Shown piece by piece: positions 8,040-17,571 of a stretch of DNA of 64,000 nt (positions are counted from its first letter, which is position 1; each line of letters starts with the position of its first letter). Position numbers and translations under genes: made by a program. Source of the DNA: Sulfitobacter sp. S190 (GTDB lineage: Bacteria; Pseudomonadota; Alphaproteobacteria; Rhodobacterales; Rhodobacteraceae); assembly GCF_025141935.1 (NCBI RefSeq), contig NZ_CP081120.1, forward strand, positions 1,860,001 to 1,924,000, read 5' to 3'. Below the pieces are notes generated by a model. It saw only the letters and a list, made by a program, of their open reading frames with translations. It was not told where the DNA came from and did no database searches.

Positions 8040-8339
8040 TCAATCTTCTTCTTCGTAGTCGCGGTCCACGTCTTCCCGCTCGACCTCGTCAATATCGCCA
8101 CTGCCGTCGCGATCATACTGGGTGAAGCGGGCGTCATTGTACTCGCCCTCGTCGACAGACCTGTCGCCATTTGCGTCCATTGCAGCGAAATCACCCTTCA
8201 GTTTGACGCCGGCGTCGAATTCTTCCCGGCTGTATTTGCCGTCGCCGTCGCTGTCCCAGTCCTCTTCCGCCAGTGCGGGGGCCGCGATGGCCAAAGCTGC
8301 GGTTGTGGCGGTGATGCTCAATAGTGTCTTGAAAGACAT
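8040..8339 (-). CDS. secreted EF-hand calcium-binding protein
   Basis: A 99-residue protein with a cleavable signal peptide (MSFKTLLSIT...AIAAPALA, cut near residue 24) and three canonical 12-residue EF-hand loops: D29-E40 (DSDGDGKYSREE), D55-E66 (DANGDRSVDEGE) and D76-E87 (DRDGSGDIDEVE). Positions 1, 3, 5 and 12 carry acidic or polar ligands in each loop. It is therefore expected to bind calcium in the periplasm or outside. The tail is highly acidic. ATG 8339 follows AAGGAGCAAGAC. It is a single-gene unit with its own terminator. Physiological role unknown; similar small EF-hand proteins are common in marine Rhodobacterales. Confidence 0.85.
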   Translation of the reverse strand: MSFKTLLSITATTAALAIAAPALAEEDWDSDGDGKYSREEFDAGVKLKGDFAAMDANGDRSVDEGEYNDARFTQYDRDGSGDIDEVEREDVDRDYEEED

Positions 8340-8655
8340 GTCTTGCTCCTTCGTTATCTTAAGTGCACGTTTCGTGCGTCATTCGGTAAACGCGCCGACC
8401 CGCGCAGCGTTCCAAATTTCCACCCACGCGCCCCGACCGACCGGCACCATTCCGCCAATACCGCCGCCGCCCGAAGGACCCAACTGTGCCCAAGTTGGAT
8501 AGAAACAAGTGAAATGAGAAACGCCGATGACAATCCGCGGAACTATTCATCGAATGTCGATACCGGCGTTCGGCCGCTTTTGACGGAGCCGAACCGGGGG
8601 CGTGGTTCGGCTGACCTTTGTGGTCTCAGATCGCGACTACAGCAGCGGCCGCCTC
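8340..8655. other. 316-bp intergenic region without recognised gene
   Basis: Contains the 5' flank (promoter region) of the EF-hand gene on the minus strand and the 3' flank of the downstream minus-strand hypothetical. No convincing reading frame, RNA gene or strong hairpin was seen. Confidence 0.5.
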
Positions 8656-8952
8656 TTAATGGCTCGTACGACCGCGGCGAAATGGCAGTATCCGCGCCGT
8701 CGCAGGCTGCTTTGACGCCTCTTGTCGCAGCTGATCCGGCAGGTCCGGGTGCCCTTGCCGGTCGATCAACCTTGGATTGATCGCGCGCCGCAGCTTTGGC
8801 GCCTGCTCTATGTCGAATTGCACCATATCGCCTGCGCCAAATCCCTCTGCGCTTGGGCCTTCGGGATTGTAGAAAGCAAGGTCGCCATGGTCTTCGCACC
8901 AGAAAACCGCCTTGCGATGTGACGTATCACTCCAAAGTACAACACCGTACAT
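8656..8952 (-). CDS. conserved-looking hypothetical protein
   Basis: A 98-residue soluble protein, not assigned to a named family. It starts at ATG 8952 behind a perfect GGAGG 5 nt upstream, which strongly supports translation. The first 50 residues (MYGVVLWSDTSHRKAVFWCEDHGDLAFY, then GDMVQFDIEQ) look like a compact beta-rich fold reminiscent of cold-shock-sized proteins, and the C-terminus is basic (RILPFRRGRTSH). One Cys and several His could bind a metal, but no motif is evident. It stands alone between two intergenic regions. Confidence 0.7.
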   Translation of the reverse strand: MYGVVLWSDTSHRKAVFWCEDHGDLAFYNPEGPSAEGFGAGDMVQFDIEQAPKLRRAINPRLIDRQGHPDLPDQLRQEASKQPATARILPFRRGRTSH

Positions 8953-9173
8953 GCCAGCCTCCTTGGCTCGTTGTTTGTCTTACCTCTATCTTACAGCGCG
9001 GTGCGGCAGAGGTGATCGCGATATTTGCCTGTGCATGCAGTCGTTTGTGTCGATTGCAGCAAAAACTGACGCGTATTGGCATCAGACGAGCGGTTTGAAT
9101 GCAGAGCAATATCTGCTAAGTTATTAATAATAAATATATTTTAACAAGCCTAGGTTGTTTGGATGACACGATT

Positions 9174-9974
9174 ATGACTTCATCAGTTTACAGATCTCCC
9201 GTCGCCCTGCGCGACATGTTCAGCGCAAATCTACGCACGCTTGTGCGGGGCCAACGCTCCATATCGCAGTTGTCGCGGCAGCTGGGCATCAACCGGACGC
9301 AATTCAACAGATACCTCTCTGGCGAGAGTTTTCCCCGCCCCGATGTTCTCGCACGGATCTGCGATTTTTTCGACATTGATGCGAGGGTCCTGCTGGAACC
9401 GATCGACAGTATCCGGAACACACCCCCCGCCCGGCCCCGCTCTTTTCTGGGTGATTTTGTGGGCGCAGGCATTGAATTCATTGCGGAAGAGCATTTCCCC
9501 ACAGGGTTCTACAGAACCAGCCGCCGGAGTTTCGAAGCGCCGGATCGGTTTGTTCTTGGCCTTGTCCACGTCTGCCGCGAAGGCGCGTCGACCTACGTAC
9601 GTGGCTACGACAACGCGCAGGCGATGGCACAGGCCGGATTGCCGCACTCGCCTCATGCGCGTGAATTTCGGGGCGCTGTGGCCGAACAGGACGAAGGACT
9701 GACCATCTTGGCTACACGGCGCGGGGCGCTTGGTGGCACCATGAGCTATCTGCGCAGGGTGGCGTCATTCGAAAACAACTACTGGTTGGGCTACGCGGCG
9801 CGCACGGTGCCCGAAGGGACACGGGGCATTCGGGTGACCCGTCTGGTCCATGAATTTCTGGGCACGCGAATCGCCAATGCGATCGCCGCACGACGTACAG
9901 GGGGCCTTATGGCTGTATCCGAGCTCCCCGAGTTCCATCACAGGTTGCTTCAACCCAGCCACGCCTTTCGCTGA
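9174..9974 (+). CDS. XRE-family HTH transcriptional regulator
   Basis: A 266-residue DNA-binding protein. Residues about 15-70 form a Cro/CI-type HTH (LRTLVRGQRSISQLSRQLGINRTQFNRYLSGESFPRPDVLARICDFFDID). The remaining 190 residues (GDFVGAGIEFIAEEHFPTGFYRTSRRSFEAPDRFVLGLVHV and onward) form a C-terminal domain I do not recognise; it may sense a ligand. The ATG at 9174 is chosen; a TTG at 9159 in frame is the alternative. The upstream 60 bp is very AT-rich, a likely promoter. It lies 96 bp before a Rieske oxygenase gene on the same strand and is the obvious candidate for its regulator. Confidence 0.8.
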   Translation: MTSSVYRSPVALRDMFSANLRTLVRGQRSISQLSRQLGINRTQFNRYLSGESFPRPDVLARICDFFDIDARVLLEPIDSIRNTPPARPRSFLGDFVGAGIEFIAEEHFPTGFYRTSRRSFEAPDRFVLGLVHVCREGASTYVRGYDNAQAMAQAGLPHSPHAREFRGAVAEQDEGLTILATRRGALGGTMSYLRRVASFENNYWLGYAARTVPEGTRGIRVTRLVHEFLGTRIANAIAARRTGGLMAVSELPEFHHRLLQPSHAFR

Positions 9975-10070
9975 GCACTGCGGACGTCGCACAGGGGAAA
10001 GTCGGGTCGGTGACAGGCCGTCATCAAGCCCCTAGCCATGGTAGTCGTAATCATCTGCGAGGAGAGTGCC

Positions 10071-11216
10071 ATGACCGTTTTCACTGATCTGACCCGTGTC
10101 CGGAACCCGATTTCTTCAGCCAACGGATTGCCGAACGCGCATTATATCGATCCGGATATTTTCACCGAAGAGCGCGATGCCGTTCTGTTCGACAACTGGT
10201 CCGGTCTGGCGGTCACGGCGGATGTTCCGGAGATCGGTGATGCAAAGCCTTTCACCTTTTTGGGCATGCCTCTGCTGCTGCTGCGTGACAAGGCCGGTGC
10301 GGTCCGCGTTTTCCAGAACATTTGCCGCCACCGTGGCATGATCCTTGTGGCGGAACCGCGCAAGATCGAAGGCGCGATCCGCTGCCCCTATCATTCGTGG
10401 TGTTATGGCACAGACGGACGGCTGGTCAGCACGCCGCACGTTGGCGGCCCGGGGCACAACACACACAAAGGCATCGACCGCGACACGCTGGGTTTGATCG
10501 AAGTGCGCAGCCATGTGTGGATGAACGTCGTCTGGATAAATGTCTCGGGTACTGCTGCGCCATTCGAGGAGGCGAATGCCGACCTGATCGCACGGTGGGC
10601 CGAATTTGACGTACCGCTCCATCACGGCGGTGCAGACAGCGCGTTCAGGCTCGATCTGGCCTGCAACTGGAAACTCGCTGTCGAAAATTACTGCGAAAGC
10701 TATCACTTGCCTTGGGTGCATCCCGGCCTGAACAGCTATTCCCGACTGGAGGATCACTACCATATCGAAAGCGCCGGTCACTTTTCCGGTCAGGGCACAT
10801 GGGTGTACCGGCAATTGATCGACGACGCGGGCAACCGGTTTCCCGATTTTAAGGGTCTGAGCGATAAATGGGATACCGCCGCGGAATACATCTCCGCCTT
10901 TCCGAACGTGCTGCTGGGCGTGCACCGCGATCATGCGTTTGTCATCATCCTGACCCCGGACGGGCCGGAGCGCACGGTCGAAAACATCCACCTGTTTTAC
11001 GCGGACGCACAAACAGACGCGGACCTGCGCGCCCGTAATACGGCACAGTGGAAAGAGGTTTTCCGCGAGGATATCTTTGTTGTTGAAGGGATGCAGCGCG
11101 GCCGCCATGCCAGCGGGTTCGACGGGGGCCGCTTTTCGCCAGCGATGGATGGCCCGACGCATCTTTTCCACGATTGGGTCGCCGCACAGCTAGAGCGTCG
11201 CCGCGCTGCAGAATGA
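10071..11216 (+). CDS. Rieske [2Fe-2S] non-heme iron oxygenase, catalytic subunit
   Basis: Terminal oxygenase component of 381 residues that would hydroxylate or demethylate a small substrate using electrons from a separate reductase. The Rieske cluster motif is C-x-H (ICRHRG) and C-x2-H (CPYHSWCYGTDG) around residues 85-110. The mononuclear iron site is ENYCESYHLPWVHPG, giving the His-x4-His pair and the bridging acidic residue. The fold matches the choline/carnitine/stachydrine-type single-component alpha subunits more than aromatic dioxygenases, but the substrate cannot be read from sequence. ATG 10071 follows CGAGGAGAG. No reductase or ferredoxin gene is adjacent. The downstream small gene overlaps by 4 bp. 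Confidence 0.88.
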   Translation: MTVFTDLTRVRNPISSANGLPNAHYIDPDIFTEERDAVLFDNWSGLAVTADVPEIGDAKPFTFLGMPLLLLRDKAGAVRVFQNICRHRGMILVAEPRKIEGAIRCPYHSWCYGTDGRLVSTPHVGGPGHNTHKGIDRDTLGLIEVRSHVWMNVVWINVSGTAAPFEEANADLIARWAEFDVPLHHGGADSAFRLDLACNWKLAVENYCESYHLPWVHPGLNSYSRLEDHYHIESAGHFSGQGTWVYRQLIDDAGNRFPDFKGLSDKWDTAAEYISAFPNVLLGVHRDHAFVIILTPDGPERTVENIHLFYADAQTDADLRARNTAQWKEVFREDIFVVEGMQRGRHASGFDGGRFSPAMDGPTHLFHDWVAAQLERRRAAE

Positions 11217-11455
11217 AAGAAGCGCAGCTTGATGATGCGCTGATCGCAGCCCATGCAGCGGATGATGCGGACGCCTTGATCACGCTTTACACCCGTGCGG
11301 CGGATGGGGCGCAGGATGAAGACAGGGCGTGCTTTTATCTGACCCACGCAATGGTTTTCGCGCTCGAAGCGGGAGATGCGCGGGCGCAGACGCTACGCGC
11401 GCGCCTCGTTTCCTGCGGGCGTGAAATCGCGCAGTCCGGCGTAGACATGCCATGA
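11213..11455 (+). CDS. small hypothetical protein translationally coupled to Rieske oxygenase
   Basis: An 80-residue helical protein (MKEAQLDDALIAAHAADDADALITLY, then ACFYLTHAMVFALEAGDARAQTLRARL) resembling a short TPR-like or helical-hairpin fold, with no named family known to me. Its ATG overlaps the oxygenase stop codon (ATGA), which argues for coupled expression and a shared role, perhaps as an accessory or stability factor. Its last 63 bp overlap the 3' end of the convergent DUF2189 gene on the opposite strand. Confidence 0.7.
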   Translation: MKEAQLDDALIAAHAADDADALITLYTRAADGAQDEDRACFYLTHAMVFALEAGDARAQTLRARLVSCGREIAQSGVDMP

Positions 11456-12196
11456 CGCGTGCCCCAGCCAAGGCAAAACCAGCATCAGCCCCACAAAGCC
11501 CGGCACCATCGCCAGCAAAAGCATCACGGCGATAAACGCGGCCCATCCCAGCATGGACAAAGGATGCTCAATCACCATCCCGACGCTGCGGATCATCGCG
11601 GTGACGTAATCCACATCTCGGTCGAGCAGCATCGGCAGCCCCAGAACGCAGATCGCAAACAGCAAAAGCGCAAAGCCACCGCCAACGAATGATCCCATGC
11701 CCAGCATCGCCAAGCCGTCGGTAGAGATGAAAACGTCGAGTGAGCTCATGACGTTTGTCATCGGTTTAAGCCCTAGAAACAGCGCAAATATCATGTGGCC
11801 GAGGAAAAACCAGAACAGCAGCATGAACATCATCAGCGCACAAAGCCAAGGCAGCTGCCGCGTCCGTTCTTCCCAGAGGACAGACAGAACCTGACCGACC
11901 GAAGGTGTTTCTCCACGCGCCCGCAGGCGTGACACTTCGTAGGTTCCGAGCGCCGCAAAGGGCGCAACCAGCGGAAACCCGAAAACCCCGAGCACCAGCC
12001 AGAACGTGTGACCGGCCCAGACCGTTAGACCGACAAGCGCCCACCCCGCCAGAACGCACAGCCCCGCGGCAAGAAGCCCAAAGGCCGGTGCTGCGCGAAA
12101 GTCGCGTGCGCCATCGGTCAGGGCTTCCTTAAAAAGCGCAAGGTCGGGTTGGCCGAAGGCGGGCGCTCCGTGCTCTTTGGGGGCTGTTTTGATCAT
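11393..12196 (-). CDS. DUF2189-type integral membrane protein
   Basis: A 267-residue inner-membrane protein with about six hydrophobic segments. The start of the domain (FKEALTDGARDFRAAPAFGLLAAGLCVLAGWAL), the central EVSRLRARGETPSVGQVLSVLWEERTRQ and the later DVDYVTAMIRSVGMVIEHPLSMLGWAAFIAV match the DUF2189 family, common in Rhodobacterales and of unknown function; in some species members are annotated near cytochrome c oxidase subunit genes. ATG 12196 lies 1 bp after the amidase stop and the GGAGG site lies inside the amidase's last codons, so the two form an operon. Its 3' end overlaps the convergent small gene at 11213-11455. Confidence 0.85.
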   Translation of the reverse strand: MIKTAPKEHGAPAFGQPDLALFKEALTDGARDFRAAPAFGLLAAGLCVLAGWALVGLTVWAGHTFWLVLGVFGFPLVAPFAALGTYEVSRLRARGETPSVGQVLSVLWEERTRQLPWLCALMMFMLLFWFFLGHMIFALFLGLKPMTNVMSSLDVFISTDGLAMLGMGSFVGGGFALLLFAICVLGLPMLLDRDVDYVTAMIRSVGMVIEHPLSMLGWAAFIAVMLLLAMVPGFVGLMLVLPWLGHASWHVYAGLRDFTPAGNEARA

Positions 12197-12197
12197 G

Positions 12198-13607
12198 TCA
12201 GACCTCCGGTGGTCGCGTCTGGGGCCACAGCGTTTCGACGTGCCATTGCTGTGCGAGTTGCAACAACCGCGCATTGCTCCCACGCGGGCCGATCAATTGC
12301 AGGCCGCCGGGCAGGCCATCGTCGTTGAAACCGCACGGGATATTGACGACGGGCAGCCCGATCAGGCTGGCCGGTATGACCACCTGCATCCACCTATGAT
12401 ACGTGTCCATCGCGCGTCCGGCAATCCGCTTTGGAAAATCGAGAGTTCCGTCTAAGGGCCAGAGCTGCGCCGAGGGCAAAACCATGACATCGATTTTCTG
12501 GAAAAGCGCGGTCGCCGCGCGCATCCAGTCGGAGCGTATTTCGGAGGCCTGCTGGATCTGTCTGGCCCCGAGCGCCACGCCCCTGCCCACTTCCCATTGT
12601 GCAGCCTCTTTCAGCGCGTCTCTGCGGGCAGGATCGTCATAGATGTCGGCTAAGCCGCCAGCGACGGCAAAGGACCGCAGATCGCACCATGACTGCCACA
12701 TCGCATCGGCATCGAAGGGGGCCTTCAATGCCGCGACGTGATGGCCCATCGATTCAAGCTGGCGCAGGGCGTTTTCGGAAAACGTCATGATGCCTTCTTC
12801 AACCGCAAAAGCACCGCCCCAATCCCCTGCCCACCCGATACGCAGCGCGCCGGGGTCTTCCGCGATCGTTGGCGCGCAGGCATGAGAATGTTGGCATAAA
12901 GGCAGTCGTGGATCGGGTCCGGTCATCGTATCGAGCAGCATGGCAAGATCGGTCGGGCTGCGGGCCATCGGCCCCGCCGTGGAAAGCTGGTGCAGAAACA
13001 TGTCGCCTTCGGGGGATGGCGGTACCGTTCCCCAGGACGGGCGCATGCCATAGACGTTGTTCCAACCGGCGGGGTTCCGCAGACTGCCCATCATATCGGA
13101 CCCGTCCGCAACGCTCAGCATGCGGGTGGCCAATGCGGCGGCTGCGCCCCCCGATGATCCCCCCGCACTGCGGCTGGGATCAAAAGGGTTTCGCGTACGA
13201 CCGTGCACAGGATTGTACGTATGGCTGCCCAATCCGAATTCCGGTGTGTTGGTCTTTCCGATCACGATGGCACCGGCGGCGCGCAGCCTCGCCACCATCA
13301 AATCATCGCTCTGCGCAATCTGGCCCGCAAACAGGGGCGATCCTTGCGATGTGGGCAGACCGGCCGCATTCGCAAGATCCTTGATCGCGATGGGGATTCC
13401 GTGGAGCCATCCCTCCCTTTCGGCCGCGTCCGCCGCCCGTGCCTGCGCCAGCAGAGCATCGGGATCTTGCAGGCTCACGATCGCATTCACGACAGGGTTG
13501 ATGGCATCGATCCGGGCGAGTGTCGCCTGCATCAGATCGTGGGCGGAAAATTGACGGCGGGCCAAAGCATCAGCCTGCGCATGTGCGTCTAGATCGAGTA
13601 TATCCAT
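12198..13607 (-). CDS. amidase-signature family amidase
   Basis: A 469-residue hydrolase of the amidase signature family, which cleaves amide bonds with a Ser-cisSer-Lys triad. Visible are K76 (IPIAIKDLAN), the Gly/Ser-rich loop GGSSGGAAAA with the cis-Ser at 151/152, and nucleophile S175 in MMGSLRNPAGW. The substrate is unknown; the tail LPGGLQLIGP is typical of the family's C-terminus. It is unlikely to be GatA because no gatB/gatC lie nearby and the nucleophile region DMMGSLRNPA differs from the GatA consensus. An in-frame ATG five codons upstream (13622) is an alternative start. Operon with the downstream DUF2189 gene. Confidence 0.87.
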   Translation of the reverse strand: MDILDLDAHAQADALARRQFSAHDLMQATLARIDAINPVVNAIVSLQDPDALLAQARAADAAEREGWLHGIPIAIKDLANAAGLPTSQGSPLFAGQIAQSDDLMVARLRAAGAIVIGKTNTPEFGLGSHTYNPVHGRTRNPFDPSRSAGGSSGGAAAALATRMLSVADGSDMMGSLRNPAGWNNVYGMRPSWGTVPPSPEGDMFLHQLSTAGPMARSPTDLAMLLDTMTGPDPRLPLCQHSHACAPTIAEDPGALRIGWAGDWGGAFAVEEGIMTFSENALRQLESMGHHVAALKAPFDADAMWQSWCDLRSFAVAGGLADIYDDPARRDALKEAAQWEVGRGVALGARQIQQASEIRSDWMRAATALFQKIDVMVLPSAQLWPLDGTLDFPKRIAGRAMDTYHRWMQVVIPASLIGLPVVNIPCGFNDDGLPGGLQLIGPRGSNARLLQLAQQWHVETLWPQTRPPEV

Positions 13608-13656
13608 CCCGCATGCAACCACGGCATGGCCATGGGTTGCAACGCCTTGGGATGAT

Positions 13657-14781
13657 TTAGTCGCCTTGCGCTTCCGCGCGGCTCTTGCCGGATACCGCCA
13701 GCGCCAGCGTAGCCCCCATTAATCCGTCCAGATCACCATCGAGCACTCCCTTGGTGTCTGACGTCTCATAATTGGTACGCAGGTCTTTGACCATCTGGTA
13801 GGGTTGTAGCACGTAGGAACGGATCTGGTTGCCCCACCCTGCGTCGCCCGCGCTTTCGTGTGCTTCGTTCACCAAGGCGGACCGTTTGTCCAATTCCATC
13901 TGGTAAAGGCGCGATTTCAGCGCTTTCATCGCAATGTCGCGGTTCTGGTGCTGCGACTTTTCGGAACTGGTCACCACGATGCCGGTGGGGTGGTGGGTGA
14001 TGCGTACGGCCGAGTCGGTGGTGTTAACGTGCTGGCCGCCTGCCCCCGAAGACCGGTAGGTATCGATACGAATATCTGCCGGGTTCACTTCGATTTCGAT
14101 ATTGTCGTCCACCACCGGATACACCTTAACGGAGGTGAACGATGTGTGCCGCTTGGCCGCAGAGTCAAAGGGTGAAATACGCACAAGTCGGTGCACGCCG
14201 CTTTCGGACTTCAGCCAGCCGTAGGCGTTGTGGCCGTTGATCTTGTATGTCGCCGATTTGATGCCCGCCTCTTCGCCGGCACTTTCGGACTGCAGTTCGA
14301 CCTTATACCCCTTCTTCTCGGCCCAGCGGACGTACATCCGCGCCAACATGGAGGCCCAGTCACACGATTCAGTACCACCCGCGCCGGAATTGATCTCGAG
14401 GAAGGTGTCGTTGCTGTCCGCTTCGCCATCCAGCAGCGCTTCCAGCTCCTTTTGCGCCGCGGTTTCGGCAAGCGCGGTAAGCGCCGCCTCGGCCTCGGCT
14501 ACGACTTCCTCGTCCTCTTCCATCTCGCCCAGTTCGATCAGGTCGATGTTGTCTTGCAGATCGGTTTTTATGCCGTCGTAGGTGCCCATCGCGTCAACCA
14601 GCGCCTGACGCTCGCGCATCAGCTTCTGGGCCGCTTCCGGATCGTCCCACAGATTTGGGTCCTCGACACGGGCGTTGAATTCTTCAAGCCGGTAGGGGGC
14701 CGTTTCCACGTTGAGCCGCTGGGCGAGCAGCTCCAACGACTTCTGGATTTTATCGACTGTATTTTGTGCTTCTGCGCGCAT
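13657..14781 (-). CDS. prfB: peptide chain release factor 2
   Basis: Class I release factor of 374 residues that recognises UGA and UAA and triggers peptide release on the ribosome. The specificity motif SPF ([15 protein letters not shown]) and catalytic GGQ ([24 protein letters not shown]) are present, with helical domain 1 at the N-terminus. The frame is continuous, without the in-frame UGA and programmed +1 frameshift found in many other bacterial prfB genes. The start at 14781 ([19 protein letters not shown]) matches the family; the frame is open upstream without similarity. Confidence 0.96.
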   Translation of the reverse strand: MRAEAQNTVDKIQKSLELLAQRLNVETAPYRLEEFNARVEDPNLWDDPEAAQKLMRERQALVDAMGTYDGIKTDLQDNIDLIELGEMEEDEEVVAEAEAALTALAETAAQKELEALLDGEADSNDTFLEINSGAGGTESCDWASMLARMYVRWAEKKGYKVELQSESAGEEAGIKSATYKINGHNAYGWLKSESGVHRLVRISPFDSAAKRHTSFTSVKVYPVVDDNIEIEVNPADIRIDTYRSSGAGGQHVNTTDSAVRITHHPTGIVVTSSEKSQHQNRDIAMKALKSRLYQMELDKRSALVNEAHESAGDAGWGNQIRSYVLQPYQMVKDLRTNYETSDTKGVLDGDLDGLMGATLALAVSGKSRAEAQGD

Positions 14782-14890
14782 TCTCAAGGCCTTCCCTATC
14801 GGTCCTTGACGCATAAACCACGGGGCGCAAAGGCTCAAGCGGAAGGGACGTGCGATCGAGACACGCCGGGGCGCCGACGCGCCCCACCCC

Positions 14891-17434
14891 TCAGTACAAT
14901 CCGCCGGAGCTGAGCGTGCCGAAACCCGCTTTCGGGCCGACCACCGCTTTTTTGCCGGTCGAGGTTGTCACCTGCCGCGCGCCTCCGCCGCCAAGCTCTT
15001 CGACCAGTGGCAAATCCGATCCCATCGCAAAACCGCCGTCGAAGGTAATGCCAAAGTTGATGAATTCGCCTTCGCGGAAACACTCGGACACAACATTGTT
15101 GCCCGAGGCGCCAGCACTCAGGCGGGCACCGCTGAAGCGGTCGATCTTGATGAACTCGCAGCCCTCGGGAACCGAAAACTTGCCGCCGCCGTATTTCTCC
15201 ACTGCCTTCGCCATAAAACGCTGGAACACCGGACCGCACATGCCACCACCCGATGCACCGCGCCCCAGGCTGCGGGGTTGGTCATAGCCGATATAGCAGC
15301 CCGCGACGATGTTGCTGGTGAACCCGACGAACCAAACATCCTTGGCGTCGTTCGTGGTGCCCGTCTTGCCCGCCGTGGGAACGGGCAGGTTGACGGTCTT
15401 GCGGGCCGTCCCACGATCGACGACGCCGCGCATCATGGACGTCAGCTGATAGGCCGTGATCGGATCCATCACGCGTTCGCGGTTTGACACGATCTTCGGC
15501 GCTTCGCCGGGGGCGAGGCTGCCCAGTTCACAATCCGTGCAGGTGCGCTTGTCGTGTTTGTAAACGGTACGGCCATAGCGGTCCTGCACCCGGTCGACCA
15601 AGGTCGGCTGCACCCGTTCGCCCCCGTTCGCGAACATCGCATAGGCCGCGACCATCTGGTACAACGTCGTCTCCTGCGAACCCAGAGCGTTGGCCAGCAC
15701 CGGCGACAGGTTTTCGTACACCCCGAAGCGCTCGGCGTAGTCCCCCACAACGTCCATCCCCACTTCCTGCGCCAAACGGATTGTCATGAGGTTGCGCGAC
15801 TGTTCGATGCCCGTACGCAGTGGCGTAGGCCCGTAGTAGCGGTTCGAAGCGTTCTTGGGGCGCCATACACCCTGCGGCGTGTTTATTTCGATGGGCGCGT
15901 CGACAACGATGGTGGCCGGTGTATAGCCGCTGTCGAGTGCTGACGCGAAGACGAAGGGCTTGAAGCTCGATCCCGGCTGGCGCTTTGCCTGAGTGGCACG
16001 GTTGAACACGGATGCCTGATAGCTGAAGCCCCCCTGCATCGCGATCACGCGGCCGGTGTTCACGTCCATCGCGACAAAGCCGCCCTGCACCGCAGGCACC
16101 TGTCGCAGGGTCCACCGAATAAAGCTGCCGTCGGCGTCTGTTACCATGCGGCGCACCAGCACGACATCGCCGACATCGACCAGATCACCGCGGGCGCCCA
16201 GCTTTCCGTCAGAACCGCGCGCGCGGGCCCATTCCATGTCCTTTGGCGGTACCCAGTTGCTGCCCTCGGCGGTTTCGACATTTTCGATGCCCAAACGTGC
16301 ACCCTGCCCTGACACTTCGAGCACAACAGCCGGATACCATTGCGTTTCAAGGAAGATATCGCGGGGAACACGCAAATCCGCGAGCGCCGCACGCCAGCTT
16401 TCCTCGCTCTGCAGCGCTTCGGCGGGCAAGGTCTGCCCCGTACCGCGCCAAACGCCCTGCCCGCGATCGTATTGTTCAAGCTGACGCCGCAACGCGTCTG
16501 CCGCTATCGGCTGCATTTCGTTGTCGATCGTCGCGCGGACCGTCAGACCACCGGTGAAAAACTCGCCTTCGCCGAAATCCTCGGAAAGCTGGCGACGGAT
16601 TTCATCGGTAAAGTAGTCGCGCGGAGGAAGGTCAGCCTTGAAGCTTTCAAAGTCACCATTCTGAACGGAGCGCAGCGGTGCTGCGACTTCTTTCTGGTAA
16701 GCCGCTTCCGTGATGAACCCGTTTTCCTTCATTTCCCGCAGCACGAAATTGCGCCGGTTCATCAGACGGTCCTTGCGACGCACGGGGTGATAATCCGACG
16801 GCGCCTTGGGCAGGCTCGCCAGAAATGCCGCTTCGTGCGGGGCCAGGTCGCCAAGGGTCTTGTTGAAATACGTCTGGCTGGCCGCGGCCACGCCATAGGA
16901 GTTCTGGCCAAGAAAAATCTCGTTGAGGTACAGCTCGAGGATCTTTTCCTTCGACAGGGTCTCTTCGAGACGCGCGGCAAGGATGATCTCCTTGATCTTG
17001 CGTTCTGCGCGGCGATCCCCCGAAAGCAGGAAGTTTTTCATCACCTGCTGCGTAATCGTCGACGCGCCGCGCACGTCGCGCCCGCGCGATTTCACCGCAT
17101 CATACGCGGCTGCACCAATCCCGCGCAGGTCATATCCGTCATGTTCGTAGAAATTCTTGTCTTCCGCGCTGATGAAAGCCTGCTTCACCAGTTCAGGAAT
17201 CGTGTCGGCGGGGGCGAACAGGCGCCTCTCGGTGGCAAATTCGTCGATCAGCTTGCCCTGCCCCGAATAGATCCGGCTGATGGTCGGAGGGGTATACTGC
17301 GCAAGGGATTCGTGGCTGGGAAGATCACGCCCGTACATCCAAAAGATTGCACCGATCGTCAGCGCAGCCGCGGCCACGCCCATCGTTATCGTGGTAAAGA
17401 TGCCGCCGAAGAAAGACAGGATAAATCGAAACAC
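14891..17434 (-). CDS. mrcA: penicillin-binding protein 1A (bifunctional transglycosylase/transpeptidase)
   Basis: An 847-residue inner-membrane murein synthase. After one N-terminal membrane anchor (about 5-33) comes the GT51 glycosyltransferase with catalytic E91 in [22 protein letters not shown] and [10 protein letters not shown], then an OB-like insert (about 300-430), then the transpeptidase with S489-x-x-K492 in [12 protein letters not shown] in IEQSRNLMT and KTGTT. Length matches alphaproteobacterial PBP1A. It appears to start at GTG 17434 (GTGTTTCGATTTATC) with AAGGATC upstream. The C-terminal 120 residues are Gly-rich. It follows the amidase gene at 17572 and precedes prfB. Confidence 0.95.
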   Translation of the reverse strand: MFRFILSFFGGIFTTITMGVAAAALTIGAIFWMYGRDLPSHESLAQYTPPTISRIYSGQGKLIDEFATERRLFAPADTIPELVKQAFISAEDKNFYEHDGYDLRGIGAAAYDAVKSRGRDVRGASTITQQVMKNFLLSGDRRAERKIKEIILAARLEETLSKEKILELYLNEIFLGQNSYGVAAASQTYFNKTLGDLAPHEAAFLASLPKAPSDYHPVRRKDRLMNRRNFVLREMKENGFITEAAYQKEVAAPLRSVQNGDFESFKADLPPRDYFTDEIRRQLSEDFGEGEFFTGGLTVRATIDNEMQPIAADALRRQLEQYDRGQGVWRGTGQTLPAEALQSEESWRAALADLRVPRDIFLETQWYPAVVLEVSGQGARLGIENVETAEGSNWVPPKDMEWARARGSDGKLGARGDLVDVGDVVLVRRMVTDADGSFIRWTLRQVPAVQGGFVAMDVNTGRVIAMQGGFSYQASVFNRATQAKRQPGSSFKPFVFASALDSGYTPATIVVDAPIEINTPQGVWRPKNASNRYYGPTPLRTGIEQSRNLMTIRLAQEVGMDVVGDYAERFGVYENLSPVLANALGSQETTLYQMVAAYAMFANGGERVQPTLVDRVQDRYGRTVYKHDKRTCTDCELGSLAPGEAPKIVSNRERVMDPITAYQLTSMMRGVVDRGTARKTVNLPVPTAGKTGTTNDAKDVWFVGFTSNIVAGCYIGYDQPRSLGRGASGGGMCGPVFQRFMAKAVEKYGGGKFSVPEGCEFIKIDRFSGARLSAGASGNNVVSECFREGEFINFGITFDGGFAMGSDLPLVEELGGGGARQVTTSTGKKAVVGPKAGFGTLSSGGLY

Positions 17435-17571
17435 GCGCGCGATCCTTGAAAACTGGAAGTTTTTCTAACCGTCCTATACGCCCCTGCGGGGCTATCGTCA
17501 AAACCTGACGGGCCGTCGCGGGGCGATTTACCGCCGAATATTGCAGGTTTTTGCGACCGCGGGTGCAGGTC

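Noticed and set aside
12198..13607. GatA subunit of the tRNA amidotransferase
   Set aside because: No gatB or gatC is adjacent and the nucleophile region (DMMGSLRNPAGW) differs from the GatA consensus; a general amidase is more likely.
14700..14781. Programmed +1 frameshift in prfB
   Set aside because: The frame is continuous from the start codon at 14781 to the stop at 13657 without an in-frame TGA near codon 25.
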